This document shows positions 41,195-50,007 of a stretch of 64,000 nt of DNA, one piece after another. The notes beneath the pieces were generated by a model. It saw only the letters and a program-made list of their open reading frames with translations. It was not told where the DNA came from and did not search any database. The number at the start of each line of letters is the position of its first letter. Position 1 is the stretch's first letter. The position numbers and the translations under genes are program-made. Origin of the DNA: Aromatoleum diolicum (GTDB taxonomy: Bacteria; Pseudomonadota; Gammaproteobacteria; Burkholderiales; Rhodocyclaceae); contig NZ_WTVQ01000001.1 in the NCBI RefSeq assembly GCF_012910955.1, forward strand, positions 1 to 64,000. Reading direction: 5' to 3'.

Positions 41195-43060
41195 TCAGTA
41201 AGACTCGGCGTGCCCTTGCCACATATCGGGGTTGAAGCGCACGACCCGGTTACGTCCGTCGTCCTTGGCACGGTAGAGCGCCACGTCGGCAAACTTGACG
41301 GTCTGCCAGAAAGTTTCGCTGTCATCCGGAAACATGGCCAGGCCAATCGAAATGGTCTTCTGCAGAACGGCACCACCGACCTGGATCTTCATGTCGGCGA
41401 CCGTGGCACGGATGTTCTCCGCCACCTTCAATGCATTCGCCGCCTCGGTTTCCTGCAGGACGATCAGGAATTCCTCACCGCCGAAGCGGATCACCATGTC
41501 CGAAGCGCGCACGGAATTCTTCAGCGTCCCCGCGAGCGCCTTGAGCACCACATCGCCGGCATCGTGGCCGTAGGTGTCGTTGACCACCTTGAAGTAGTCG
41601 AGATCAAGCAACAAGATTGCAATCTGGGTCTTGCGCCGGCGTGCGGAAGCGATCAGCGTATCGACGTACTCTTCCAGGAAGCGCCGGTTGTTCAGACCGG
41701 TCATTGCGTCCCGCAACGAGGATTCGCGCAGGGTCTCGGTCAGCCGCTTCGCTTCGAGCACCGGCGCCATCTCGCGCACATACACATTGACATAGGGAAC
41801 CTGCGACTGGAAACGGGCCGCATCGGATTCGCGCACGACCAGCTGGATGATGCTGCCGACCGAACCCGACTGCATGATCGGCACACAGAAATGACGGCGC
41901 GGCACGCCACTGTCCTCGGGTTGCCGAAATGCGTAGCAAATGCCCGGCTGGCTCAACCCGTCGACCGGATGACCGGAACGCTTGGCGCGGCACATATCGC
42001 TGCGCACCAATATTTGCGGGTCGCACCAGCGGCAGGCGCCGCCAGCGTTGCCGTCTACGCTGAGTGGTTCAAGCTGTTTCGGGCCGGAGGTTTCGTAGAT
42101 CGAAAATTCGCGCACGCCGAAGCTGTCGATCAGCACGCGACCGAAGCGGTCGAAAATCTCGGCCTTGGTTTCGTCTTCCTCGATGGCTTGCTTGAAGCTC
42201 GATGCATCGGCCAGCCCATTGACCATGTCGATCGCGACTTCCAGTTGGTTGTCGTCCTGGCGCAGCGTGCGGCCGGTGAGCTGCACCACGCGCTGGCTGA
42301 TGCGCGCCAGGCCATCGTCAAGGAAGACGAGCAGGCTGTTGGTCTCTGTCGCGATCTGGCCGATTTCGTCGTCGGTACGCTTTTCCACGCGCCCCTTGAA
42401 GTCACCCTTCAAGGCACGTTGCACAGCCCGCTCGACCGCCTGCGCGGTGGACCCGACAGGCAGGATCAGGCGCCGCGCCAGGAGGATGGACAGCACCGAG
42501 AAGGCGGCCACGGTCAGGATGATCGATGCCACCGTCATCAAAGCCTGGCGCTTGAGTTCGGTCAGCGACAGCTCCATGGTAACAGCGCCGAGTACGGTTC
42601 CCTCGGCGACTTTATGACATTGCAGGCAGTTCGGCGTGCCGCGCGAGGAAGCGGCAAACGGGATGGTGCCGCGAAAGACCGAATCGCCACGCTCGTCGAG
42701 GATGACGTAGCGAGGCTGCCCGTCCGCAAGCACCAGCTTTTCGATCGCGTCGGCATGCATCTCGCGGGTCATGCCCGCGCCGAACTGTTCATTGACGAAG
42801 GGGGAGCGGATGACCCGGGCGGAGCGCAGCCCCTGAACCTCCATCAGCCGGTCGAGAAACTGCTCGCGCTTGTCGATCGTGCCATGAATCATCGCCTCGG
42901 TCAGATGCACCCGCACCATCTCCGCAGCAGTACGAACGTGCGCGGTTGAAGATGCGATCGAATAGCTGCGAAATGCATAAAGGCTAATTACCACCAGCAT
43001 CACCAGGGTGCCCAGGGCGATGCCGCCAAACAGCAGAGTCATCTTGCGGTTGAGATTCAT
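41195..43060 (-). CDS. Membrane diguanylate cyclase with periplasmic CxxCH haem motif
   Basis: A 621-residue sensor. TM1 is near residues 9-29 and TM2 near 172-195; the periplasmic region between carries PNCLQCHK, a c-type haem site (C145, C148, H149). HAMP follows, then a GAF-like cytosolic domain with a cysteine-rich stretch (ACRWCDPQ, SDMC, GICYAF) and a C-terminal GGDEF domain with GGEEF at about residue 527. The I-site RASD is present, so the enzyme is expected to be active and product-inhibited. An 18-bp palindrome lies just upstream of its start. Confidence 0.9.
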   Translation of the reverse strand: MNLNRKMTLLFGGIALGTLVMLVVISLYAFRSYSIASSTAHVRTAAEMVRVHLTEAMIHGTIDKREQFLDRLMEVQGLRSARVIRSPFVNEQFGAGMTREMHADAIEKLVLADGQPRYVILDERGDSVFRGTIPFAASSRGTPNCLQCHKVAEGTVLGAVTMELSLTELKRQALMTVASIILTVAAFSVLSILLARRLILPVGSTAQAVERAVQRALKGDFKGRVEKRTDDEIGQIATETNSLLVFLDDGLARISQRVVQLTGRTLRQDDNQLEVAIDMVNGLADASSFKQAIEEDETKAEIFDRFGRVLIDSFGVREFSIYETSGPKQLEPLSVDGNAGGACRWCDPQILVRSDMCRAKRSGHPVDGLSQPGICYAFRQPEDSGVPRRHFCVPIMQSGSVGSIIQLVVRESDAARFQSQVPYVNVYVREMAPVLEAKRLTETLRESSLRDAMTGLNNRRFLEEYVDTLIASARRRKTQIAILLLDLDYFKVVNDTYGHDAGDVVLKALAGTLKNSVRASDMVIRFGGEEFLIVLQETEAANALKVAENIRATVADMKIQVGGAVLQKTISIGLAMFPDDSETFWQTVKFADVALYRAKDDGRNRVVRFNPDMWQGHAESY

Positions 43061-43073
43061 TCGTGCTCCTGGA

Positions 43074-43091
43074 GGCGCGATACATCGCGCC
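43074..43091. promoter_or_regulatory. Palindrome upstream of the haem-GGDEF gene
   Basis: A perfect inverted repeat GGCGCGAT-AC-ATCGCGCC. It starts 14 bp from the GGDEF gene's ATG on its 5' side, and part of it (GGCGCGAT) recurs at 43113-43120. A minus-strand TATATA (about 43103-43108) may be the -10. It could be an operator or an mRNA hairpin. Confidence 0.35.
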
Positions 43092-43256
43092 CACAGCTTC
43101 TTATATATTTAGTGGCGCGATTATGCCCCGAAAAATCTTGTAACACGCGTGCCAGGCCGATTCTTGACGTCTTTCGGACAGCGCATCGAAGGGTCGGATC
43201 GCGCGAACTCGCAGCATCCGACCTGGTCACATTCAACACCCTCCGGAGCGAGAATC

Positions 43257-43805
43257 ATGACCCGTTCACTTTTCCCGGCAATCTGCGCCTTGATATTCAT
43301 GCCTCAGGGGGCATTGGCGGTCGAGCCGGCCAGTGGCCCGGCGTTCCTCGATCATTCGATGCGCCGGCTGCATTCCGACGAAGTCCTGAACCTGCGCCAG
43401 CGCTACGCCGGATCCCCCTTGCTGGTCGTGAATACCGCCAGCCACTGCGGCTACACCGGGCAGTTCAAGGGACTCGAGACGCTCCACCGCCAATACAAGG
43501 ACCGCGGACTGAAAGTGGTGGGCTTCCCCTCCAATGATTTCCGCCAGGAGGCAGCCGAAGAGGCCGAAGCGGCAAAGGTGTGCTTTGTGAATTACGGGGT
43601 GAGCTTCGACATGTTTGCGCCGATCAGCGTTCGCGGCAAGGATGCGCATCCGGTTTTTCGCGAACTGGCACGACAATCGGAGGCGCCACGCTGGAATTTC
43701 CATAAATACGTGATCGACTCCCACGGCCGGGTGGTCGCGACCTTTCCCAGCCAGGTCGAGCCGGACGCCCCCGAAGTGCGCGCGGCCATCGAGCGCGCGC
43801 TATGA
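43257..43805 (+). CDS. Secreted glutathione peroxidase family protein
   Basis: A 182-residue thiol peroxidase with a signal peptide (SLFPAICALIFMPQGALA). The peroxidatic residue is cysteine, in NTASHCGYTGQF (C64). The FPSNDFRQE motif and the WNFHKYVID tryptophan region complete the usual active-site set. Periplasmic location suggests detoxification of peroxides outside the cytosol. ATG 43257 is chosen for the signal peptide; the frame is open from 43149. Confidence 0.92.
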   Translation: MTRSLFPAICALIFMPQGALAVEPASGPAFLDHSMRRLHSDEVLNLRQRYAGSPLLVVNTASHCGYTGQFKGLETLHRQYKDRGLKVVGFPSNDFRQEAAEEAEAAKVCFVNYGVSFDMFAPISVRGKDAHPVFRELARQSEAPRWNFHKYVIDSHGRVVATFPSQVEPDAPEVRAAIERAL

Positions 43806-43880
43806 GTGCAGCCAGCGGGGGCGCAGGATCGCCGACCGCCGGTGTATAGTCTCGCGCCAGTTACCTTGGAGCCTTCTGAC

Positions 43881-44258
43881 ATGCAATCGATTCGCATCGG
43901 CCTCATCGGCGCCGGCGAAACCGGCACCCCCCTGCTGCGCCAGCTGCTTGACGCTTCCTTCGTCGAACTGGTCGGCGTTGCCGATCTGTCGGACGCCCAA
44001 CCGGGCATCCGGCTGGCAAAGGAACGTGGCGTGCGCACCACCAACGACTTCATGGATCTGGCCCGACTGGGCAATGGCGTAGACATCATCATCGATGTCA
44101 CCGGTGTCGCAAAAGTGCGCGAGCAGTTGCGCAACCATTTCCAGGAAACCGGCAATCACCACACCATCATCATGCATGAACTGATCGCGGTGCTGTTGAT
44201 GTCGCTCTCGCAGGGCAAGCTCGTTTCGACCAAACACGGCTCGATCGACTACGACTGA
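43881..44258 (+). CDS. Stand-alone Rossmann-fold NAD(P)-binding protein
   Basis: A 125-residue protein that is only a dinucleotide-binding domain. The loop GLIGAGETGTPLL is at residues 7-19, and the rest resembles the N-terminal half of homoserine or aspartate dehydrogenase (FVELVGVADLSDAQPG, IIIDVTGVAKV). The C terminus ends with a helix (TIIMHELIAVLLMSL). A catalytic domain is missing and there is no frameshifted remainder downstream. The role may be redox sensing. Symbol and substrate are unknown. Confidence 0.8.
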   Translation: MQSIRIGLIGAGETGTPLLRQLLDASFVELVGVADLSDAQPGIRLAKERGVRTTNDFMDLARLGNGVDIIIDVTGVAKVREQLRNHFQETGNHHTIIMHELIAVLLMSLSQGKLVSTKHGSIDYD

Positions 44259-44318
44259 GTCGCGCGTCACGTCGCTTGCCACGCATCCGAGCCGCAGGTC
44301 GCAGGGTGGCAGGCACGC

Positions 44319-45047
44319 ATGGCGCAGTCCATCTCCGAGTCCGCCTCTGCCATGCCCCTCTCCGCCACACAGATCACGCTGTTGCTCTTCGCATGGGGCG
44401 TGTACGCGGGGATTCATTCGCTGCTGGCCTCCGTGGCCATCAAGCACCGGGTCGCGCAACGCTGGCCGGGCGCCATGCGCAGTTACCGACTCGCGTTCAA
44501 TGCACTGGCTGCTTTGCTGCTGTTGCCGCCACTGTGGCTCACCTTCGCCTTCAGCGGCCCCCTGCTATGGCGCTGGTCGGGCGCCTGGGCGTGGCTGGCG
44601 AATGCGCTGGCCTTCGCGGCGATTGCCGCTTTCGGCTGGACGAGTCGCCACTACGACATGCAAAGCTTTACCGGGCTGACGCAGTGGCGCGCGCGTGAGG
44701 CGGTGGCGGACGAAGACGCGCAACTGCGGATTTCACCGCTGCATCGCTACGTCCGTCATCCCTGGTACTTCCTCGGGCTGGTGATCCTGTGGACGCGCGA
44801 CATGGATGCTGCACGCCTGATCTCGGCGCTGTGCATCACCGCCTATCTGTGGCTTGGCTCGCTGCTCGAGGAGCGCAAGCTGCTGCAAATTCACGGTGCT
44901 GCCTACGCACGTTATCGCGAGCGCGTCAGCGGACTTGTGCCCTTCCCCGGGCGGACCCTGAGCAAGGCCGAGGCCCAGGCGCTCGCCGAATGCGGCAAGG
45001 CGGGACGGGATGCCGGGTCTTTGAGGAAACCGGGCGGCGGAGTATAG
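44319..45047 (+). CDS. NnrU/isoprenylcysteine methyltransferase-like membrane protein
   Basis: A 242-residue integral membrane protein with about five hydrophobic helices. The C-terminal RYVRHPWYFLGLVILW and EERKLLQIHGAAYARYRERV pattern is that of the ICMT/PEMT superfamily, including NnrU. A SAM-dependent methyltransferase role on a lipid or membrane protein is possible. The nearby haem and c-di-GMP genes give no clear link. ATG 44352 (MPLSATQ) is an alternative start. Confidence 0.8.
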   Translation: MAQSISESASAMPLSATQITLLLFAWGVYAGIHSLLASVAIKHRVAQRWPGAMRSYRLAFNALAALLLLPPLWLTFAFSGPLLWRWSGAWAWLANALAFAAIAAFGWTSRHYDMQSFTGLTQWRAREAVADEDAQLRISPLHRYVRHPWYFLGLVILWTRDMDAARLISALCITAYLWLGSLLEERKLLQIHGAAYARYRERVSGLVPFPGRTLSKAEAQALAECGKAGRDAGSLRKPGGGV

Positions 45048-45163
45048 TCCGCGAAAAATCCCTATTTGTTACGGGTTATTACAGTTTCGCCTTCGGCGCC
45101 GAACGGACGGATCTATCGGGTCTGCCGTTTTGCGCGCGTCCACGTCCAGGACATCCAGATTCG

Positions 45164-47737
45164 ATGACTCCAATCAAGACCATTCGCGGACTCCTGCTGA
45201 TTGCAGCGGTGGTGTTTTCGACGGCGCTCGTGGCCGCAACACACTACGTCGTATCCAGTCTCTTCGAACGTTCGGTGCGCGAAGAGGCGATGCGCGATGC
45301 CAACACCTTTGCCGAGATGACCTTCCAGTCGATGTTCCAGCTGATGCGCACGGGTTGGTCGCGCAATCAACTGGAGGAATTCATCCAGGCGATCCAGCGC
45401 TCGGTGGACAAGACCCAGCATCAGATCGAGATCTATCGTGCGCCGCGCGTGACCGAACTGTTCGGAGAAATCCGGCAGAGGGAGATGGACGCCGCGATTC
45501 TCCGGGTGATCGCCGACGGCCAGAGCCAGCGTCTCGACAAGGGGCCGGAAGTGCGCTTCATCCATGCACTGCGCGCAGAGGCCGAATGCCGCCAATGCCA
45601 CACCAACGCCAGCCCCGGCGAGGTGCTCGGCGTCATCGATGTCCGCCAGGACATCACCCCGTTGCTCGAGGCCGGCAACCGCCAGTTCCTTTTCGCATTC
45701 GCGCCAATCATCCCGGTGGCGATCATCGCAACGCTGTTGATGGTGGCCTACATCCGCCGCCGCCTCAATCGCGCCATTGGCGTGTTTGCGACCAACATCC
45801 GTTCGATCAACAGGCTGGCCGACCTGCGGCAGCTCGAGAACGCGACGCTGGACTTCGGTTTCGACGAATTCAGTCCCGTCGCAGCCGAAGTCAAACAGCT
45901 TACCGAGCGTGTGCGCAGCATTGCCGTCGACAAGGAAATGCTCGAGTTCGAGATTCGCCTGCTGGAGAAATTCATTCTCACCTCGGACGTGGTGAAGGAC
46001 TGGCGCGAATATGTGAATCGTCTGCTCATCGACATCGACGGCGTCATGCCGGCCTATGCGCTGTTCTCGATATTCAAGATCGGTGACGACATCTTCGATC
46101 TCGAAGTGTTCTGGCGCTATACCCCGACAGCCGAGAGCAAGCGGCTGTTCGAAGACACCGTCAAGGAGTCGCTGAGCCGCAATCCGTATTTCGCCGGCGG
46201 CTACGCGGTCAGCATCGAACACAACATCGCCGACAACTCGCGTGCGGCACCCGAACTGGTGCGTACCGATATCGAGGTGCAGACCAAGTCGCTGCTTGTC
46301 GAAGCGCCCAAAATCGGCGGCATCGTCGGCATCGGCATGCAGGCTCAGGCAGGCAGCGACACGACGCGCTGGCTGGTCGTGGAGAGCATCCTGTCGACGC
46401 TGCTCAACGTGGTCGGATCAGTGAAGGCGATCGACAAATACACCAAGGAACTCGAGTACTACGCCACGCGCGACCCGCTGACCAACCTGTACAACCAGCG
46501 TGTGTTCTGGGAACTGCTCGACAGCGAGGCGACACGCTCGGGACGTCACGGTTACAAGTTCGGCCTGCTGATGATCGATGCCGACAACTTTAAGTCGGTT
46601 AACGACACCTACGGGCACGGCTTCGGCGACATACTGCTGCAGGAAGTCGCCGCCGCGATACGCCATTCCATCCGCGAAGACGATCTGCTGGCACGCTATG
46701 GTGGCGACGAATTCGTCGCGATCCTGCCCGAAACCGATCTCGACGGCACCGTCGAAGTCGCCCAGCGCATCGTGGATGCGGTCACGGCACTGTCGATTGA
46801 AGCTCCCGACGGCGCGCGCGTCACCGGGTCGCTCTCGATCGGCATGGCCGTCTATCCCGATCATGCGGTCGAGACCAAGGATCTGTTCCTGTTCGCCGAC
46901 AGCATGATGTATCGCGCCAAGGCCGAAGGTAAGGGACGTCTCGCCGTGCCGACCGAGCAGGATGTGGTCGAAGTCTTCCGTTCGCTGTCCGAGAAGAGCA
47001 TGCTGATTCTCGCGGCCGTCGAAGCGCGTGGCGTGATCCCTTTCTATCAGCCGATCATCAACCCGAAAACCGGTGTGGTCGAAGCGCTCGAGGTGCTGGC
47101 GCGCATCCGCCTCGAAGACGGCTCACTGCTCGTTGCCGACGCCTTCGTCGCGATTGCCGAGAAAATGGGGCTGATGCACAAGCTCGACTACATCCTGATG
47201 GAACGGGCCCTCGCCGACGCCAGCAAGGCGAACTACCAGGGCCTGCTGTTCCTCAACATGTCACCGCGCGCACTGGTGCTCAACGACTTCATCCAGGAAA
47301 CGCGGCGCATTGCTGCGGAATCCGGTTTTGATCCCGCGCGCATCGTGTTCGAAATTACCGAGCGCGAAACCATCAAGAACATGGCGCTGCTCGAACGCTT
47401 CATCAACACCCTGCGTGCCGAAGGATTCCGCCTGGCGATCGACGACTTCGGTTCGGGCTTCTCGTCCTTCCACTATGTCAAGCGCTTCCCCATCGACTTC
47501 CTCAAGATCGAGGGCGACTTCATCCTCGGCATGAAACACAACGACAAGGACCGTGCGCTCGTGCGCAGCATCGTCGCGCTGAGCCGCGACCTCGGTATCC
47601 GCACCGTCGCCGAATACGTCGAGGACGACGAAGTGCTCGCGAAGGTGGTCGAACAGTCGATCGACCTCGCACAGGGCTATCACATTCGCCGACCGACGCC
47701 GTCCATCGCCGAAGCGCTCGATGTGCATTTGTTCTGA
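45164..47737 (+). CDS. GGDEF-EAL protein with periplasmic CxxCH haem motif
   Basis: An 857-residue membrane protein with TM1 at about residues 8-28 and TM2 near 173-195. The periplasmic loop has ECRQCHTN, a c-type haem site (C142, C145, H146). After a linker and GAF-like region come a GGDEF domain (YGGDEFVAILPE; I-site REDD) and an EAL domain (EALEVLARIR; FEITERE; DDFGSGFSSF). Both catalytic sets look intact, so it may both make and break c-di-GMP. ATG 45164 was chosen; the frame runs upstream over the previous gene. Confidence 0.92.
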   Translation: MTPIKTIRGLLLIAAVVFSTALVAATHYVVSSLFERSVREEAMRDANTFAEMTFQSMFQLMRTGWSRNQLEEFIQAIQRSVDKTQHQIEIYRAPRVTELFGEIRQREMDAAILRVIADGQSQRLDKGPEVRFIHALRAEAECRQCHTNASPGEVLGVIDVRQDITPLLEAGNRQFLFAFAPIIPVAIIATLLMVAYIRRRLNRAIGVFATNIRSINRLADLRQLENATLDFGFDEFSPVAAEVKQLTERVRSIAVDKEMLEFEIRLLEKFILTSDVVKDWREYVNRLLIDIDGVMPAYALFSIFKIGDDIFDLEVFWRYTPTAESKRLFEDTVKESLSRNPYFAGGYAVSIEHNIADNSRAAPELVRTDIEVQTKSLLVEAPKIGGIVGIGMQAQAGSDTTRWLVVESILSTLLNVVGSVKAIDKYTKELEYYATRDPLTNLYNQRVFWELLDSEATRSGRHGYKFGLLMIDADNFKSVNDTYGHGFGDILLQEVAAAIRHSIREDDLLARYGGDEFVAILPETDLDGTVEVAQRIVDAVTALSIEAPDGARVTGSLSIGMAVYPDHAVETKDLFLFADSMMYRAKAEGKGRLAVPTEQDVVEVFRSLSEKSMLILAAVEARGVIPFYQPIINPKTGVVEALEVLARIRLEDGSLLVADAFVAIAEKMGLMHKLDYILMERALADASKANYQGLLFLNMSPRALVLNDFIQETRRIAAESGFDPARIVFEITERETIKNMALLERFINTLRAEGFRLAIDDFGSGFSSFHYVKRFPIDFLKIEGDFILGMKHNDKDRALVRSIVALSRDLGIRTVAEYVEDDEVLAKVVEQSIDLAQGYHIRRPTPSIAEALDVHLF

Positions 47738-47752
47738 GGCCTGACCGGGGTT

Positions 47753-47781
47753 TTGCTCCGAGGTTTTACAATTCGTTATGC
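47753..47781 (+). promoter_or_regulatory. Candidate promoter of the OmpA lipoprotein gene
   Basis: TTGCTC (47753-47758) and TTATGC (47776-47781) are 17 bp apart. The sequence is moderately like sigma-70. Confidence 0.35.
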
Positions 47782-47819
47782 TTGCCACACTCCCGGGACC
47801 GGCAAAGCGCGCAGAATGA

Positions 47820-47852
47820 AAGGCCTCTGACAACCCGAACAATGGAGGCCTT
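47820..47852 (+). promoter_or_regulatory. Hairpin that sequesters the ribosome-binding site
   Basis: AAGGCCTC (47820-47827) pairs perfectly with GAGGCCTT (47845-47852). The right arm covers most of the GGAGG SD (47844-47848) of the OmpA lipoprotein gene, whose ATG is at 47854. The loop is 17 nt. Folding would hide the SD from the ribosome. Confidence 0.5.
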
Positions 47853-47853
47853 G

Positions 47854-48555
47854 ATGAAAAAGACATCGCTTGCTATCGCAACAGCATCCTTGCTGGCCCT
47901 CGCCGGCTGCGCGCAGAACCCTTTCTACGGTGAACATGCCCAGACCACTCGCGGCGCGGCAATCGGTGCCGGCGCGGGCGCGGTGCTCGGCAACGTCGTC
48001 GCGGGCTCGGGCGACAGGACCAAGGGCGGCCTGATCGGCGCAGCCATCGGCGCGACGGTCGGCGGCCTCGTCGGTCGACAGATGGACAAGCAGGAAGCGG
48101 AACTGCGCAACCAGATGGCCGGCACCGGCGTCGAAGTCCAGCGCCAGGGTGACACGATCCGTCTGCAGGCGCCTGAAAACATCACTTTCGATACCAACCG
48201 CGCCGATGTCAAACCGCAGTTCCAGCCGGTATTGAACCAGCTCGCACAGAGCATCCGCCAGTACCCCGGCACCGTGGTGCAGGTCGAGGGACATACCGAC
48301 GCCACCGGGTCGGCCACCTACAACCAGACCCTGTCGGAAAACCGGGCCGAGGCAGTACGCAGCCACATGATCCAGCGCGGTGTCGAATCGAACCGACTGG
48401 TTGCAGTCGGTTACGGCATGACGCGCCCGGTCGCCGACAACGGTTCCTTGCAGGGGCGGGCGCAGAACCGGCGCGTTGAAGTACTGATCGTGCCGACGCA
48501 GGATCAGGCCCAGCAACCGATGCAACAACCCGCAACGCAACCGTCACGTTATTGA
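47854..48555 (+). CDS. OmpA-family outer membrane lipoprotein
   Basis: A 233-residue lipoprotein with lipobox LALAGCAQ, a glycine-zipper segment (GAAIGAGAGAVLGNVVAG and GAAIGATVGGLVG) and a C-terminal OmpA domain (VEGHTDATGSATYNQTLSENRA, RVEVLIVP) that binds peptidoglycan. A Gln/Pro tail ends the protein. GGAGG supports ATG 47854, not the frame start at 47782. A hairpin over that SD may control translation. Confidence 0.94.
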   Translation: MKKTSLAIATASLLALAGCAQNPFYGEHAQTTRGAAIGAGAGAVLGNVVAGSGDRTKGGLIGAAIGATVGGLVGRQMDKQEAELRNQMAGTGVEVQRQGDTIRLQAPENITFDTNRADVKPQFQPVLNQLAQSIRQYPGTVVQVEGHTDATGSATYNQTLSENRAEAVRSHMIQRGVESNRLVAVGYGMTRPVADNGSLQGRAQNRRVEVLIVPTQDQAQQPMQQPATQPSRY

Positions 48556-48666
48556 CTCATCGCGAGCCATCCCTGTGGCGCATCCGCGACGCCCCGTACG
48601 ACGGGGCTTTCGCCGCGGTCGGGGGACCGGTACCCTAGCAGGATCCCCCCGATTTGCGCGCCCGCC

Positions 48667-49962
48667 ATGCCCCTGTTCGACGAGCACCCGCAACGCCAAG
48701 CCCTCAATAGCGAGCTTCACGCACGGCCTCCGGTCACGCTGGAAACGCCGGAGTTCGTCACCTACCTCGCCTTTTTCCACGTCAATGGCAGTGCTGAGCG
48801 GGAAGCTGCGCACCTGTGCCAACTGGCCGAACAACTCGCCTTGCCGGCGCCGGACACCACGTCAGGTCACGTTTTCCTCGATGCGGGAGGATTTCGCCTC
48901 AAGTGGGAACGTCACAGCGAATTCACCAGCTACACCTTTGTGCGCCGTATCGACACTACCGACGCCGCAGCTGAGCATGCCCTGCTGGAAATCCCGGCCG
49001 GCTGGCGCAAGGAAATCCCCGGCAAGCTGATCGTCGCGACCCACATCGAGCTGCGCAGCGTCGGCGAGGTCGCGCCCGATACGGTGCTTGCACAACTATC
49101 GCCGACCGGCATGACCACCGTGGCCTCGCAGGTGGCGGACGGCGCTGGCTGGGTGTTTACCGACTTTCAGATCGCCGACGGTTTCTCGCGCTTCCTGCTG
49201 CTCGACGCTTCCCTTACGCCGCGCCAGGCAGGTCGCACCGTGCAGCGCCTGCTGGAAATCGAAACGTATCGCATGATGGCCCTCCTCGCCTTTCCGGTCG
49301 CCAAGGACATCAGGCGCTTGCTGGCGCGCTCCGAAGACGAACTTGCCGACCTCATGGACAGCATGGGCAGCGCCGGCTCGCCTGAAGACGAGCGCATCGT
49401 GCTCGGCCGCCTCACCCGGCTCGCCGCTGATGTCGAGCGCTCGGTAGCCCGTACCACCTTTCGCTTTGGCGCGGCGGCGGCGTACTACCGGCTGGTCCGG
49501 CAGCGCATCGAAGACCTGCGCGAAGTCCGGCTGAGGGGGTTTCCCACCGTGCGCGAGTTCATGGAACGGCGCCTTGCGCCGGCCATCGACACCTGCGCCA
49601 CGATCGCCCGGCGACAGGAGGATCTCTCCAGCCGCATCGCGCGCAACTCACAGCTGCTGCGCACGCGGGTCGATGTCGAGCTCGAGCGCCAAAACCAGGA
49701 ACTGCTCGCCCAGATGAACCGCCGTGCGAAACTGCAGCTGCGCCTGCAGGAGACGGTCGAAGGTCTGTCGGTGGTGGCAATCACCTATTACGGCTCGCAG
49801 CTTGTGCAGTACCTCGCCAAGGGTGCGAAGGAATACATCTCCCCGGCGACACCCGAAGTCGTGACGGCGGCGTCGATCCCGCTCATTGCCGGCCTGGTGG
49901 CACTCGGCCTGCGCCGGATGCGACGTCAGCTCGCCGCCGAAGATGGCGACGCCGGGCATTGA
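48667..49962 (+). CDS. DUF3422 family membrane-associated protein
   Basis: A 431-residue protein of the DUF3422 family (YLAFFHVNGS, LHARPPVTLETPEF at the N terminus). A long helical, coiled-coil-like central part is followed by hydrophobic segments near the C terminus (GLSVVAITYYGSQLVQYL; VTAASIPLIAGLVALGL). The biochemical role of the family is not known. A GCCCCGT/ACGGGGC stem with only three T at 48591-48610 lies between it and the OmpA gene and may be a weak terminator. Confidence 0.87.
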   Translation: MPLFDEHPQRQALNSELHARPPVTLETPEFVTYLAFFHVNGSAEREAAHLCQLAEQLALPAPDTTSGHVFLDAGGFRLKWERHSEFTSYTFVRRIDTTDAAAEHALLEIPAGWRKEIPGKLIVATHIELRSVGEVAPDTVLAQLSPTGMTTVASQVADGAGWVFTDFQIADGFSRFLLLDASLTPRQAGRTVQRLLEIETYRMMALLAFPVAKDIRRLLARSEDELADLMDSMGSAGSPEDERIVLGRLTRLAADVERSVARTTFRFGAAAAYYRLVRQRIEDLREVRLRGFPTVREFMERRLAPAIDTCATIARRQEDLSSRIARNSQLLRTRVDVELERQNQELLAQMNRRAKLQLRLQETVEGLSVVAITYYGSQLVQYLAKGAKEYISPATPEVVTAASIPLIAGLVALGLRRMRRQLAAEDGDAGH

Positions 49963-49973
49963 GCAAGCTGCCC

Positions 49974-49979
49974 TATAAT
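49974..49979 (+). promoter_or_regulatory. Consensus -10 of purC
   Basis: A perfect TATAAT 28 bp before the purC GTG. No clear -35 is seen at the right spacing. Confidence 0.45.
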
Positions 49980-50007
49980 TGCGTTTTGCCCTGAAAGAGC
50001 TTCCATC

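Noticed and set aside
40538-42949. An 803-codon plus-strand open frame, one of the longest in the window
   Set aside because: It overlaps the 40449-41120 gene in another frame and is antisense to the GGDEF gene, whose domains are clear. Composition is Arg/Gln/His-rich shadow sequence.
48591-48610. Terminator between the OmpA lipoprotein gene and the DUF3422 gene
   Set aside because: The stem is good but only three T follow; not strong enough for a separate feature.
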